The position numbers and the translations under genes are program-made. A model generated the notes under the pieces. It was not told the origin of the DNA, made no database searches, and worked only from the letters and a program-made list of their open reading frames with translations. Below, in pieces: positions 33,647-42,400 of a stretch of DNA of 64,000 bases. The first letter of the stretch is position 1. Each line of letters begins with the position of its first letter. The stretch lies in the NCBI GenBank assembly GCA_020161775.1, contig JAIUOW010000016.1, positions 1-64,000 on the forward strand, given 5' to 3'. The DNA comes from Pseudomonadota bacterium (lineage in GTDB: Bacteria > Pseudomonadota > Gammaproteobacteria > Burkholderiales > Burkholderiaceae_C).

Positions 33647-34054
33647 CTACTTCGTCGGGCATTTGCGAAATGCCTGCTGGCCAGGGTTGAATACCGGCCC
33701 CGCCTGCAGCAACTTTCCGCCCGGCCCGGCCGTCTTGAGCACCAGGCCCCGGGCATCCTTGGACACCACCACCGTGCCGATGAACGCGGCATCGGCGTTC
33801 AGGTCAGCCGCACCCACGAACGACTTTGGGGGCTCACCTTTGCCGAAGTAGCTCGCCGTCTGATCTTCGAGGTTGTTCGCCACGGTAGTGCGTTCGCCCT
33901 GGATCAGGGTCGCACTGCTCATGGCAATTACCACCGCCCCCTTGGAAAGATCGCTGCACTGCACCGCGAAGGTCCCGAGCATTGCCCGGTCGTCTATGCC
34001 GGCGTGGGCCGAAGCGGCAAAGGCGAGCAACAGGAAGAGGCTTTTCGTGTTCAT
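33647..34054 (-). CDS. Exported hypothetical protein, candidate moron
   Basis: This 135-residue protein has a clear signal peptide (MNTKSLFLLLAFAASAHA) and a small beta-rich mature domain with two cysteines. It has its own sigma70-like promoter inserted between tape-measure and tube units, with the -10 six bases before the ATG and no Shine-Dalgarno sequence. This is the pattern of a lysogenic-conversion (moron) gene. Function is unknown; an envelope effect such as exclusion is possible. Confidence 0.7.
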   Translation of the reverse strand: MNTKSLFLLLAFAASAHAGIDDRAMLGTFAVQCSDLSKGAVVIAMSSATLIQGERTTVANNLEDQTASYFGKGEPPKSFVGAADLNADAAFIGTVVVSKDARGLVLKTAGPGGKLLQAGPVFNPGQQAFRKCPTK

Positions 34055-34060
34055 GGGCGA

Positions 34061-34088
34061 ATTCTAGTCACCGTCCCCGGGTCTTCAA
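34061..34088 (-). promoter_or_regulatory. Promoter of the exported gene, leaderless type
   Basis: On the minus strand TTGAAG (34083-34088), a 16-base spacer and TAGAAT (34061-34066) form a plausible sigma70 promoter. Only six bases separate the -10 from the ATG at 34054, so the transcript should begin at or next to the start codon. Confidence 0.6.
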
Positions 34089-34117
34089 TGGCGATCTGCC
34101 ACGCGCGCTCGCCACAC

Positions 34118-36151
34118 TCAGGCGCCAATGCCGCCGTTCACGATGTGGGCAATGCTGCGGTCCCCCACGTCCTGGCCGATGGGCTCCTGCACAACGGCGC
34201 GCACCGTCGGTGCACGGTCGTCGCGCGGGATCTGCGGCACGGTCACCGCCTCGGCGGGTGGCAGCTTGTCTGGCACGGGCGATGGCACGGACACGACACC
34301 GGGCTTCGGCAGTCCTGCTGAGACCGCCGTTCCCGAGTAGCTGGCAAGGAATCCACCCCGATCACGGGCAACATCATCGAAGTACTTGCGGGCTGTCGTC
34401 CCGTTGGCATCGGCCGGGCCAACGCTCCCTCGTGCGACAGCCTTTGCTCCACCGAAACCGGCCAGGTGCCGGGTCTTGAGGTAGCCAGCGACTTCCGATG
34501 GCGGCGTCGCGCTGTTGATCAAACCGTCCTTCATCAATTGCCGATACGCCGCATCTGAATTCGTTTTGAACGCTGCGTCCTGCGTCGTGGCGCTGGCCAG
34601 ATACTTGTCGTAGCTCAGGCCGTTGCTCCAGTTCCCCTCGTTCTTGAGGAACTTGGTCATCCCGCCTGACTTGCCCCAAGCGTACTCACGGCTGTGCCCA
34701 TCCGCCTTCATGGCTGCATTGACAGACGCGGCACCCCCTTTGATCAAGCCAGCGTCCGCCAGCCAGCCAGCCCCAGCCTGATACCGGCCCATGTACCCGG
34801 CAGAGTTCACCACGTCGAGCTTGCCCCCTGCGCTTTCCGTCATGACCGTGCTGGCCACCAGGGCGCGGGTCTGGGCATCGCTCAGGTTGCCGATCTTGCC
34901 CGCGCTGTAGGACGCGCCCGTCTGCATGGCGAGCGCGCGCGGGTCGGATTTCAGATTGCGCTTGCGCTGCTGGATCCCGGCGACCGTGCGCCCGAGGGAC
35001 TGCGCCAGGGACGTTGCCGGCGCCAGCTCTGCCGCACCGTCCAGGCGCCGAGGGTCGTTGAACGCGCGGCCGTCGGCGCCGAGGGCGTTGGCGCGGTCGA
35101 AGCGGCGCGGGTCGTTGCGGTCCCGACCGCCTTCCCCGGGCAACTGAGGCGCGCGCACCTGCGGGCTCAGGATGTCGGCCTTGCCACGCTCATACTCCGA
35201 CTGCACAGCTTTCACCGGCGCCAGCACCTGATCGCGCTTTTCCTTGATCCAGTTCTTCAGCGAATCGAAGGCGTCAAAAATCTTCGTGGTGATGCCGCTC
35301 TTGTCGAGCCAGTCATAGATCGCGCCGCCGATCTTGGTCCCCACCACCCCAGCCAGGCCTGCGACGATCAGCGTGCCCGCCCCGGCCAGCAGCATGGGCA
35401 GCAGCCGCGCCACGGAGCCCGCCATGGCTCCCACACCCAGGCCCCCGCCGCCGTCGACGGTGATGGGGGTCGGCGTCGCGTCGGCCCGCTTCCCCTTGAT
35501 CGCGTTCAGCAGCCGGGTGTACCAGCGCTCTTTCTTGCGCTCGGCGGCGCGCTCCTTGGTGCGCCCGAACATGGCAAACATCCCGCGCCCCAGCGGCTCC
35601 ACCACGGACTTCACCTCGTGCATTGCGGTCACGGCCGGGTCAATCTGCTCTGAACCCTGGGCCATGCCACGAATGGCGTCACCCAGGCCGCTCATCCGCT
35701 CGGACAGGCGGGAGATCAGCCCCGTGCCGCTCGCGTCGCCGGTTCCGGCCCCGCCGCCCGCCGTGAACCGGCCCTTTCCGTCGCGCTGCAGGTCAGGCTC
35801 AGCCTGCGCCCCGGCCGTGGTGGGTGCCAGGCCCCTTCCGCGCGTAGCGGCGACAAAGCGGCCGGCACCGTCACGGGCACGCGGCGCCACGGCGCGAGTG
35901 GAGGAGCTGGCCACCGGGGATCGCCCCCCCACAGTAGATGTGCGCCCGGCGGGCTCCACCACACGCGCGGCTGACGCTCTCGATGCGCTCGCGCGTGCGG
36001 AGACCCCCAGCGCCCGGGCAATGGCGCGAACGTCGGTGCGCACGTCCTTCATCACCTTTGCGTCCGCGCGTTGCTGGCTGAGCAGTTCCCGCTGGCCGGC
36101 GACAAGATCGCCGACCAGGAAGCCTTGTTTGTCGTGCGCGATGCTGCTCAT
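34118..36151 (-). CDS. Tape-measure-like tail protein with a muralytic-type domain
   Basis: This 677-residue protein has a low-complexity N-terminal region with RDGAGRF and RDGKGRF repeats (near residues 94 and 128), hydrophobic glycine-rich segments (MLLAGAGTLIVAGLAGVVG), then a C-terminal lysozyme/transglycosylase-like region (TESAGGKLDVVNSAGYMG, then AYRQLMKDGLINS). The design fits a tail protein ejected into the periplasm that opens peptidoglycan. It is in a unit with the portal and 36148 genes. Confidence 0.65.
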   Translation of the reverse strand: MSSIAHDKQGFLVGDLVAGQRELLSQQRADAKVMKDVRTDVRAIARALGVSARASASRASAARVVEPAGRTSTVGGRSPVASSSTRAVAPRARDGAGRFVAATRGRGLAPTTAGAQAEPDLQRDGKGRFTAGGGAGTGDASGTGLISRLSERMSGLGDAIRGMAQGSEQIDPAVTAMHEVKSVVEPLGRGMFAMFGRTKERAAERKKERWYTRLLNAIKGKRADATPTPITVDGGGGLGVGAMAGSVARLLPMLLAGAGTLIVAGLAGVVGTKIGGAIYDWLDKSGITTKIFDAFDSLKNWIKEKRDQVLAPVKAVQSEYERGKADILSPQVRAPQLPGEGGRDRNDPRRFDRANALGADGRAFNDPRRLDGAAELAPATSLAQSLGRTVAGIQQRKRNLKSDPRALAMQTGASYSAGKIGNLSDAQTRALVASTVMTESAGGKLDVVNSAGYMGRYQAGAGWLADAGLIKGGAASVNAAMKADGHSREYAWGKSGGMTKFLKNEGNWSNGLSYDKYLASATTQDAAFKTNSDAAYRQLMKDGLINSATPPSEVAGYLKTRHLAGFGGAKAVARGSVGPADANGTTARKYFDDVARDRGGFLASYSGTAVSAGLPKPGVVSVPSPVPDKLPPAEAVTVPQIPRDDRAPTVRAVVQEPIGQDVGDRSIAHIVNGGIGA

Positions 36152-36876
36152 GGCCTGATGAAGGTATCGACCTCGGTGAAGGTCATGGCCAGCTCGCCCA
36201 GGCTCTGCTCGCGCCGCGAAGCCTCATGCTGGATGGACTGGGGGCGCATGCGCACATGCTGCTTGTAGGCATCTTCCCGCGCCATGGGGGTGGCGTGGTA
36301 GATCTCCACGTCAATCCAGGATTCAGACGGCAGTCCGAATGTGCCGTCGCCGTGCGCCGCCTGCTCCACCTTGGCCGCGAACCACCGCTTGAGGGAACCG
36401 CGCGAGTCGTCCATCGTGGTGATGTTCAGCTCAATCGCCTCCTTGCCCGTCAGGCGGTCCAGCATGGCAGCGCCCAGGGGAATCTTCTCACCCACCAGGG
36501 TGCTGGCGCTGTAGCTGACATCGAGGGCGAACAGGTTGAACAACGAGGTGAAATAGCTGCCCGGTGCGTACTCGACGGGCGGCGGGTTGTAGTCCACGAT
36601 CTGGATGAAGAACAGGTTCTTGCGCGCGAGCTGCGCGGAGGCGAGCTGTTGGTACGTGTCACGCGCCTGCGCAAGCGTCATGCCCCCGAGAAGTGGTTGT
36701 GCCACCTCAGCGGCGCCGCCCAGCAGACCTTTGGCGAAGTCCCGGACCTGCAGGAGCTGCTGAATCTTGCGAACCGACGAGCTGGGAATCTTCTGGGCGA
36801 CGGCGCGGGCGATACGCGCGGCGGCCGTCGTGCGCAGCGTGTCGAAAGCCCGGGGATTCAGTTCCGGCAGGGCCAT
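36148..36876 (-). CDS. Tube/baseplate junction protein (gp54/gp48-like fold)
   Basis: This 242-residue protein has the beta-rich tube-like core FFIQIVDYNPPP, NLFALDVSYSAS and IELNITTMDDSRGSLKRWF, which is typical of tube-related caps at the baseplate. It precedes the tape-measure-like gene with a four-base overlap and follows portal. Assignment is by fold-style. Confidence 0.55.
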   Translation of the reverse strand: MALPELNPRAFDTLRTTAAARIARAVAQKIPSSSVRKIQQLLQVRDFAKGLLGGAAEVAQPLLGGMTLAQARDTYQQLASAQLARKNLFFIQIVDYNPPPVEYAPGSYFTSLFNLFALDVSYSASTLVGEKIPLGAAMLDRLTGKEAIELNITTMDDSRGSLKRWFAAKVEQAAHGDGTFGLPSESWIDVEIYHATPMAREDAYKQHVRMRPQSIQHEASRREQSLGELAMTFTEVDTFIRP

Positions 36877-36877
36877 A

Positions 36878-38527
36878 TCAATGCTTCAGGCTCGCCACGG
36901 CGCCGTCCTGCTGGGCTCCGCCTTCAGCCTCCACAGGGGGCTCGCCGCCGGGTGCACCAAAACCACCGCCGAAGCCGCCTGCCTCCTCCTTCGCCTTGCG
37001 ATCAGCCTCCTTCTTCGCGTCTTCGATGGCCTTGGCAATCAGTTTGGCGCGATCCGTGTCCATGCGCATGGTCTTTTCGAGCAGATCCACGTTCGCATTG
37101 ACGCCCAGGCCGAGGTCGCGCATGGATGTCAATGTCTGGACGAGGACGGCGCCCGCGTTCATCGCATCGGATTCGGTGCGCTGGCGCTCGGTCTCCAGCG
37201 CGCTGATCGTTCCGTAGAAGTTGATCTTCCACGGCCGCTTCTTCTTGTCGTAGGCGTGGCCGTGCTTGTACGCCAGATGCACGTCGCAGATGTGATTGAA
37301 GAAATCCGACAGGGCCACGCGCGTGGTGCGCGAGCGCTCCGCCGACTGGGCGCTGGTGCGGAAGAAGCCACCTTCACCCAAGCCGCCAGACATCATGTCG
37401 GCGAAGCCCAGCATTGTGATGTCGGTTCCCAGCGCGCCGCACAGCAGCTTGGCGTGCATGAGCACGTCGTCGATGCTGATGTTGCCGGCGCGGCCAGAAC
37501 CGGAGCCACCCGCTGAGTTGACACCCTGGATCTGGAGGAGCTGCTTGTCACCCCAGACGGGAATGAGGTGGCGAACACGGCCGAGGAACGGCATGCCCTT
37601 GGTCAAGGCCTCATCCGCCACCTTCTTGCTCTTTTGCAGCATCGTTTTGACGCTGGCAAGGAACGCCTCACGCTGTTCGATGGTCAGGCCCTGCACCTGC
37701 GCTGTGAACATGGATTCATCAATCGAATCCAGCACGCGCTGCCCCACCAGGCCCTGCAGCGCCGCGACAAAGTTGTCGTACTGCTTTTCCGCGTCGGCCA
37801 GGAAGCTGCCGCCCACCAGGCTCGGCATCAGTGGCAGCTCGTCGATGTCGTCCACCATCATCCGGGACCGCCATGCCTTTTCGATGGCCAGCGGCTGCGG
37901 CGTGTAGATCATGCGCGGCATCTCCAGGTGAGCCATCTGGTTCATGGTCAGGCGCTCGCGCATCTTGTTGCCGGTCGCGATGACGCAGACCTTCGTCTCG
38001 TTGCCCTGCTTGTACGGCTGGACCAGCGGGGGCAGCAGCATCTCGTCCGTCAAGACATCCACGACGCCCAAGCCCTTCTTGGGATAGAGGCGCCCGTAGG
38101 CATCGCCCCAGGCCGCGCCGTTGTAGGCGACCTGCATGGCAATCCGGTTGAAGATCGGGCCCAGGTCATCACTCAGTTCCTTGGCGACCGCCTCAGACTC
38201 GCCACCCACCTTCCCACCGCCGCCGCGCGCATCGCCGGTGGCCTCCACGAACACCAGATCCCCGGATGTCTCGTGCCCACCGAGCGCGGCCGTGACATGC
38301 AATCGCAGCGCGCCCGACACGATGGGGTCTGTCAGCATTCGCTGGTACTTGCTGTAGATGTCCTGCCGGGACCTGGCGCTGACCGCGCCTGCGCCGGTCA
38401 GCGCGGCCGTGGTCAACGTCTCCGCGTAGCTGAAGCCAGCGCGGTCGACCTCTTCAAGGTGCTCTTTGCCCCATCCCAAGCGGGCCATCGTTGCCTTGAT
38501 CCAACTCTGTTTCGATGCTGCCGCCAT
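36878..38527 (-). CDS. Portal protein, T4 gp20-like
   Basis: This 549-residue protein has portal features: SKYQRMLTDPIVSGALRLH near the N terminus, a beta-rich wing, the long stem-type helices with LLCGALGTDITMLGFADMM, and a Lys/Glu-rich C-terminal helix ending in a Gly/Pro tail. It forms the dodecameric vertex for packaging. The ATG at 38527 is used; the frame extends upstream through the promoter element and is unlikely to be translated there. It is the first gene of its unit. Confidence 0.72.
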   Translation of the reverse strand: MAAASKQSWIKATMARLGWGKEHLEEVDRAGFSYAETLTTAALTGAGAVSARSRQDIYSKYQRMLTDPIVSGALRLHVTAALGGHETSGDLVFVEATGDARGGGGKVGGESEAVAKELSDDLGPIFNRIAMQVAYNGAAWGDAYGRLYPKKGLGVVDVLTDEMLLPPLVQPYKQGNETKVCVIATGNKMRERLTMNQMAHLEMPRMIYTPQPLAIEKAWRSRMMVDDIDELPLMPSLVGGSFLADAEKQYDNFVAALQGLVGQRVLDSIDESMFTAQVQGLTIEQREAFLASVKTMLQKSKKVADEALTKGMPFLGRVRHLIPVWGDKQLLQIQGVNSAGGSGSGRAGNISIDDVLMHAKLLCGALGTDITMLGFADMMSGGLGEGGFFRTSAQSAERSRTTRVALSDFFNHICDVHLAYKHGHAYDKKKRPWKINFYGTISALETERQRTESDAMNAGAVLVQTLTSMRDLGLGVNANVDLLEKTMRMDTDRAKLIAKAIEDAKKEADRKAKEEAGGFGGGFGAPGGEPPVEAEGGAQQDGAVASLKH

Positions 38528-38566
38528 GTAGATACCGTTGTTTGTGCCGCCGGTGGGTGAGGTTCG

Positions 38567-38608
38567 ATTCTTCCGCCGCATGCATGCCCGGCCCACGCCC
38601 GGTTTCCC
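38567..38608 (-). promoter_or_regulatory. Late promoter element of the portal unit
   Basis: GGGAAAC (38602-38608) is followed after exactly 30 bases by AGAAT (38567-38571) on the minus strand. The upstream element overlaps the expected -35 region of the divergent plus-strand promoter at 38603-38631. Confidence 0.65.
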
Positions 38609-38631
38609 AATCGCGGGTTTCCATATACAAT
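38603..38631 (+). promoter_or_regulatory. Promoter of the RHH gene, leaderless type
   Basis: TACAAT (38626-38631) within GTTTCCATATACAATAATCG lies six bases before the ATG at 38638, with no Shine-Dalgarno sequence. The -35 region is poor (TTTCCC or TTCCCA) and overlaps the GGGAAAC element of the opposite late promoter. The 20-base segment is shared with the promoter at 31939-31966. Confidence 0.65.
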
Positions 38632-38637
38632 AATCGG

Positions 38638-38886
38638 ATGGCACGACTCAAAAAAGGCGAAGTCCCCACGCCCGTCAAGGTCCGACTGCGGCAGTACCGC
38701 GACGATCTGGAGCGCAGCGGGGGGAGCCGGCTGCTCGTAGATCTCGAAAAGCCCGCCACGGACGCCTTGGCGGCGATCATTGAGCGCGACACCCCTACCG
38801 ATGCCACCAAGCCCCTGTCCAAGAAGGACGCTGTAACCAGCGCTCTGCTGCACTACGCGCGCTCGCGCAAGCCAGCACGCCCCTGA
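38638..38886 (+). CDS. Ribbon-helix-helix-type regulator
   Basis: This 82-residue protein has a basic N terminus, a short strand (SRLLVDL), helix (KPATDALAAIIER), loop, and helix (SKKDAVTSALLHYAR), the MetJ/Arc layout. It probably binds DNA as a dimer and is a candidate regulator of the shared promoter segment or of the divergent late promoter. It is the only plus-strand gene here and is likely translated from a leaderless transcript. Confidence 0.7.
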   Translation: MARLKKGEVPTPVKVRLRQYRDDLERSGGSRLLVDLEKPATDALAAIIERDTPTDATKPLSKKDAVTSALLHYARSRKPARP

Positions 38887-38921
38887 GAAAAATATCCCCC
38901 GAGCCCTTGCGGACCCGGGGG
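38886..38921. terminator. Hairpin terminator between convergent units
   Basis: CCCCCG (38896-38901) and CGGGGG (38916-38921) form a strong stem; on the minus strand it is followed by ATATTTTT, on the plus strand by CAATCGCTTTTT. It would end the darB-like unit and probably also the RHH gene. Confidence 0.7.
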
Positions 38922-38971
38922 CAATCGCTTTTTCACCAAAGGAGACAACTGGGCAAGCCCTGTCGTCCCCT

Positions 38972-39490
38972 CTATGTTGTGGCGACAGCCCCACCGCCGG
39001 GCTCGGTGTTTTCCGGTTCCGGCTCAGATTCGAGAGGCACAGCATCCAGGTTCGCCGCTACCGCGATGGCTCCCGGGCCGAGCCGGCGCGCCTCCATGTT
39101 CGAGTCGAACAGCACGTATGCCTCGTCACTCTCGTCATCCAGCATGAACTGGGCGGCACCCGCCAGATAAGTTGCCCGGTAGTAGTCCTTGAACATCTCG
39201 CCTGCCACCAGGGCGCTCAGGGCCGGCAGGCCCCCCCCGTAGGCGGCCAGCACCGAGCCATCGAACGCTGGCCCGAAATCCTCGCCCTGGGCGAACAGGG
39301 CCGCCTTGACAGTCCACCAGTACGGGCCGAATTCAAGGTACGACATCGGGAACAGGCGGAGCCGCTGCGCAATGATCTGGGCCGCGTAGCGCGCGGGATC
39401 TGCGCCGGGGATGGTGGCTTGTAGCGCTGCAGCCGTGGCCGCCGACTGGGCTGTGATCTGCTCAGGTGTGAATTGCAGTTGGGTGAGCAT
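38972..39490 (-). CDS. Hypothetical protein downstream of darB-like gene
   Basis: This 172-residue protein is hydrophobic/aromatic in the middle (YLEFGPYWWTVKAALFAQG) with a disordered acidic C terminus. It starts nine bases after the darB-like stop and shares its unit. No family is recognised; a capsid-internal or injection-related role is possible from context only. Confidence 0.6.
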   Translation of the reverse strand: MLTQLQFTPEQITAQSAATAAALQATIPGADPARYAAQIIAQRLRLFPMSYLEFGPYWWTVKAALFAQGEDFGPAFDGSVLAAYGGGLPALSALVAGEMFKDYYRATYLAGAAQFMLDDESDEAYVLFDSNMEARRLGPGAIAVAANLDAVPLESEPEPENTEPGGGAVATT

Positions 39491-39499
39491 GATGGTCCC

Positions 39500-42400
39500 T
39501 TACGCTGGCACGACTTGAAGAACTTGGGCGACACGGGGGAAGTTCTGCTGCAAATAGGGCCAGGTCGCGGCCGGCACCTCCCACAGCTCCTTGTCCCCGC
39601 GCCACATGGCACGCCCGCCGACGAACTTCGCGGCGGCCTTGATGGTTTCCTTGTTGGGGCGCGTCTCTCCCTTGATGCCGATGGTGCCGCTCGGGCTCTC
39701 AAGCTCGAACTCGACCTTCGCCGGCGCCGCAGGAGCTTCCGCTGCTTGCGGCGCCGCCACCGGCGCAGGCTTGGGCTCGGCTGCGCGGCGCAGCGCTGCG
39801 GCGCGCGTGTTGTAGGCGTAGTGCATCGAATGCGGCACCCAGGGGAGCCTCTTCTCGCCTTCGTCCAGCCACAGCCATGGCATGGCGGCGGCCACCACAG
39901 TGGCAAGCTCCCGATCCAGAGCATCCAGGTCTGGCGCGCCGTTCAATCGGGCCTCCCCGTCAGCCGGCCAGTCGGCGGCGCTCTTGATCGCATCCTTGAC
40001 CAGATAGGCGTAGCTCGCATAGTCGCTATCGAGCAGTGCGGCGAAGTCTTGCGGCTTGAAAGTTGTGCCGTGCGCCTTGGCATAGTCCACCAGGGCGTTC
40101 GCCTTGAGCTGACCCGGATTCGTCGGGTAGCCGATGTCTTCCAGGGTCTCCAGCGCAGATACCTCAATGACTTTGCCGTCCCACCTCCGCACCACCGCCG
40201 CCTGCGCCTGTCCGATGGACTGCAGGCTCGACGAAATTCCAGGTAGATCGGGGTTCACCGGGAATGGGAACAGCGGCGCAGGCAGCTTGTATCGCGTGGA
40301 CAGGTAACGAACCGTCGTCACATTCTTGCGATGGGCCGCCACTGCCGGCACGACTGTGCTGAACATCAGCGTCCGGCCGCTTTCGCTGGTGGTCGTGATC
40401 TGGTCATCATGGGCAGCGGCCTCAACGCAGGCCTGCTCATACTCTGGCGTGCCGAACATGATGAAGGTCCAGCCCGCCGAAATGGCATCGCTGACCTCCC
40501 GGCTGACAACCCGCTCGCCAGGTGTGAGGAGCACGATCTTCGTCGCGCTGGCCAGCACCGCGAGTTGACCCTTGCGGTCTCGCACGAACATGCCCTTGGC
40601 GAACATGCGGCCGTCCACCACAGCCGCATCACCAGACCGGACAGCCTCCACCATCTCCAGGGGATACACACCCTCCGTGCCTTTCGCCAGGCGCTCAAAG
40701 TCCTTGAGCGCCTCATCGGCCATGCTGCGCGCGGCGGCAACCTCGGACGCCCAGTCGCCGGCCAGCGGCCCATCCGCTTTGGGCTTGGAGTTGTGCTTGA
40801 ACCGGCTGAGCAGTTCCTCGCGCACCTTGCTGGGCAACTTAGCGCCAGTTGAATGAGCCAGCAGGCTCTCGAAGTCCTGCTTGTATGTCTTGGCGCCCAT
40901 GCCGTTGAAGTTGTAGCTCACCGTGTAGCTGAACTCGGCCGAGTCATCGAGTTCACGCACCATACCCGCGTACCGCGCGCGCATCTCTGCCAGCCGCGTT
41001 TCCAGCTTGATCTGGGCGTTGGCATTCAGTTTGCCGGAGCTGGCACGCTGCGCCATCGCATCAATGGCCTGCTTCAGGTCCCAGGCCGCAACAGCATTCG
41101 CGGCGATCCAACTCTCCACCGTCGGGTGCTGTTGAATGAATGCCTGCTGAGACTGCGCCGTCTTGAAGTTGATCACCTGACGCGCTCGGGCGGACTCGGC
41201 GCGGGCCAGCTTCTCCTTCAGCTCCGCGCGCTCGCGCACCGCGCGCATGGCTCCCTCATCGCCCACCGCGTTGATCAGGTCGTCGTATTCCTGCGCGGTC
41301 AGGCCGCCGGCAATGGCTACGTCGTTGCCGCCCTGTTTGTCCATCACCGCGCCGATCCAGTCCGCCTTTTTGGTGGTCAGGATGCGCTTGTACTCATCGA
41401 ACGTGCCATCGGCGAAGTAGTGGTAGCGGTTCACTCGGGCAGTGGTGTTGCCCTGGCGCACGCCGCGCCCGTCGCGCTGGATGGTGGAATCCGGCGTCCA
41501 CCCGATGGTGAGATGGTGAATGGCCTGCGTACCCTTTTGCAGGTTGATGCCCACCTCGGCCTTCTCGTTGGCAATGACGTAGCGGTACCGGTTTTCCTCG
41601 CCCTCGGCGTTGAATCCGTCCTGCACGCCCTGGATCTGCTCGGCGTTCTTGATCGTCTGACCGCTGACGTTCACGATAGCGGAGGCAGCCACGCCGGCAT
41701 GCTTCACCAGGAGCCGCTTGATCTTGTTGTGCAGGGACAGCACGTCGCAGAAGATGAGCTGCTTGACGCGGCCGGTCTGGGAGCGCGGGTTCGCCTCCTC
41801 CTTGCGCACGTTCTCCAGAAGCGCGGCCAGCTTCGGGGGGATGGTGCAATCCAGGTCCAGCCCCATCTTGTCGGCGATCTTCTCGAACTCGCCCTGCAGG
41901 TTGGTGTCCATCGTGTCGATCACGATGCGGGCGTCCTTCGTGATCTGGGCCTGCACCTTGATGCGCGCCAGCTTGACCTCGTTGTCCCCGTCGCGCACCA
42001 CCTTGACGCCCACCACGGCCTCGGGCGTCGTCCACGGCCCCGCCAGGGCCCGTGCTTCGATCTTGCCCAGCTTGTTGAACGCTGCCACCACCTGGGCCGC
42101 CAGCTCTGCCTGGGCGGCGCCGAACAGGTAGAACGTGGCGCGCTCGTCCAGCTCAGGGTCCGCGATCAGCAAGGTCATCTTGTTGATCAGGTTGAACGGG
42201 TGGGCGATCAGCTCGACCGGCTCGCCGAACTTCTCCGACACCCGAGCCAGCGCCGCCAGCTCTTCCTCGGTAGGAGAGCCGTCCGACTTCATGCTCTCGC
42301 GGGCGCCTCGATAGGCCAGCTTGTACTCATTGAGCGAAGCCTCGGCGCGGGCGGTCAACTGCACCTTGGTGGTCCACTCCGGCGCTTCCGGCAGACGCAG

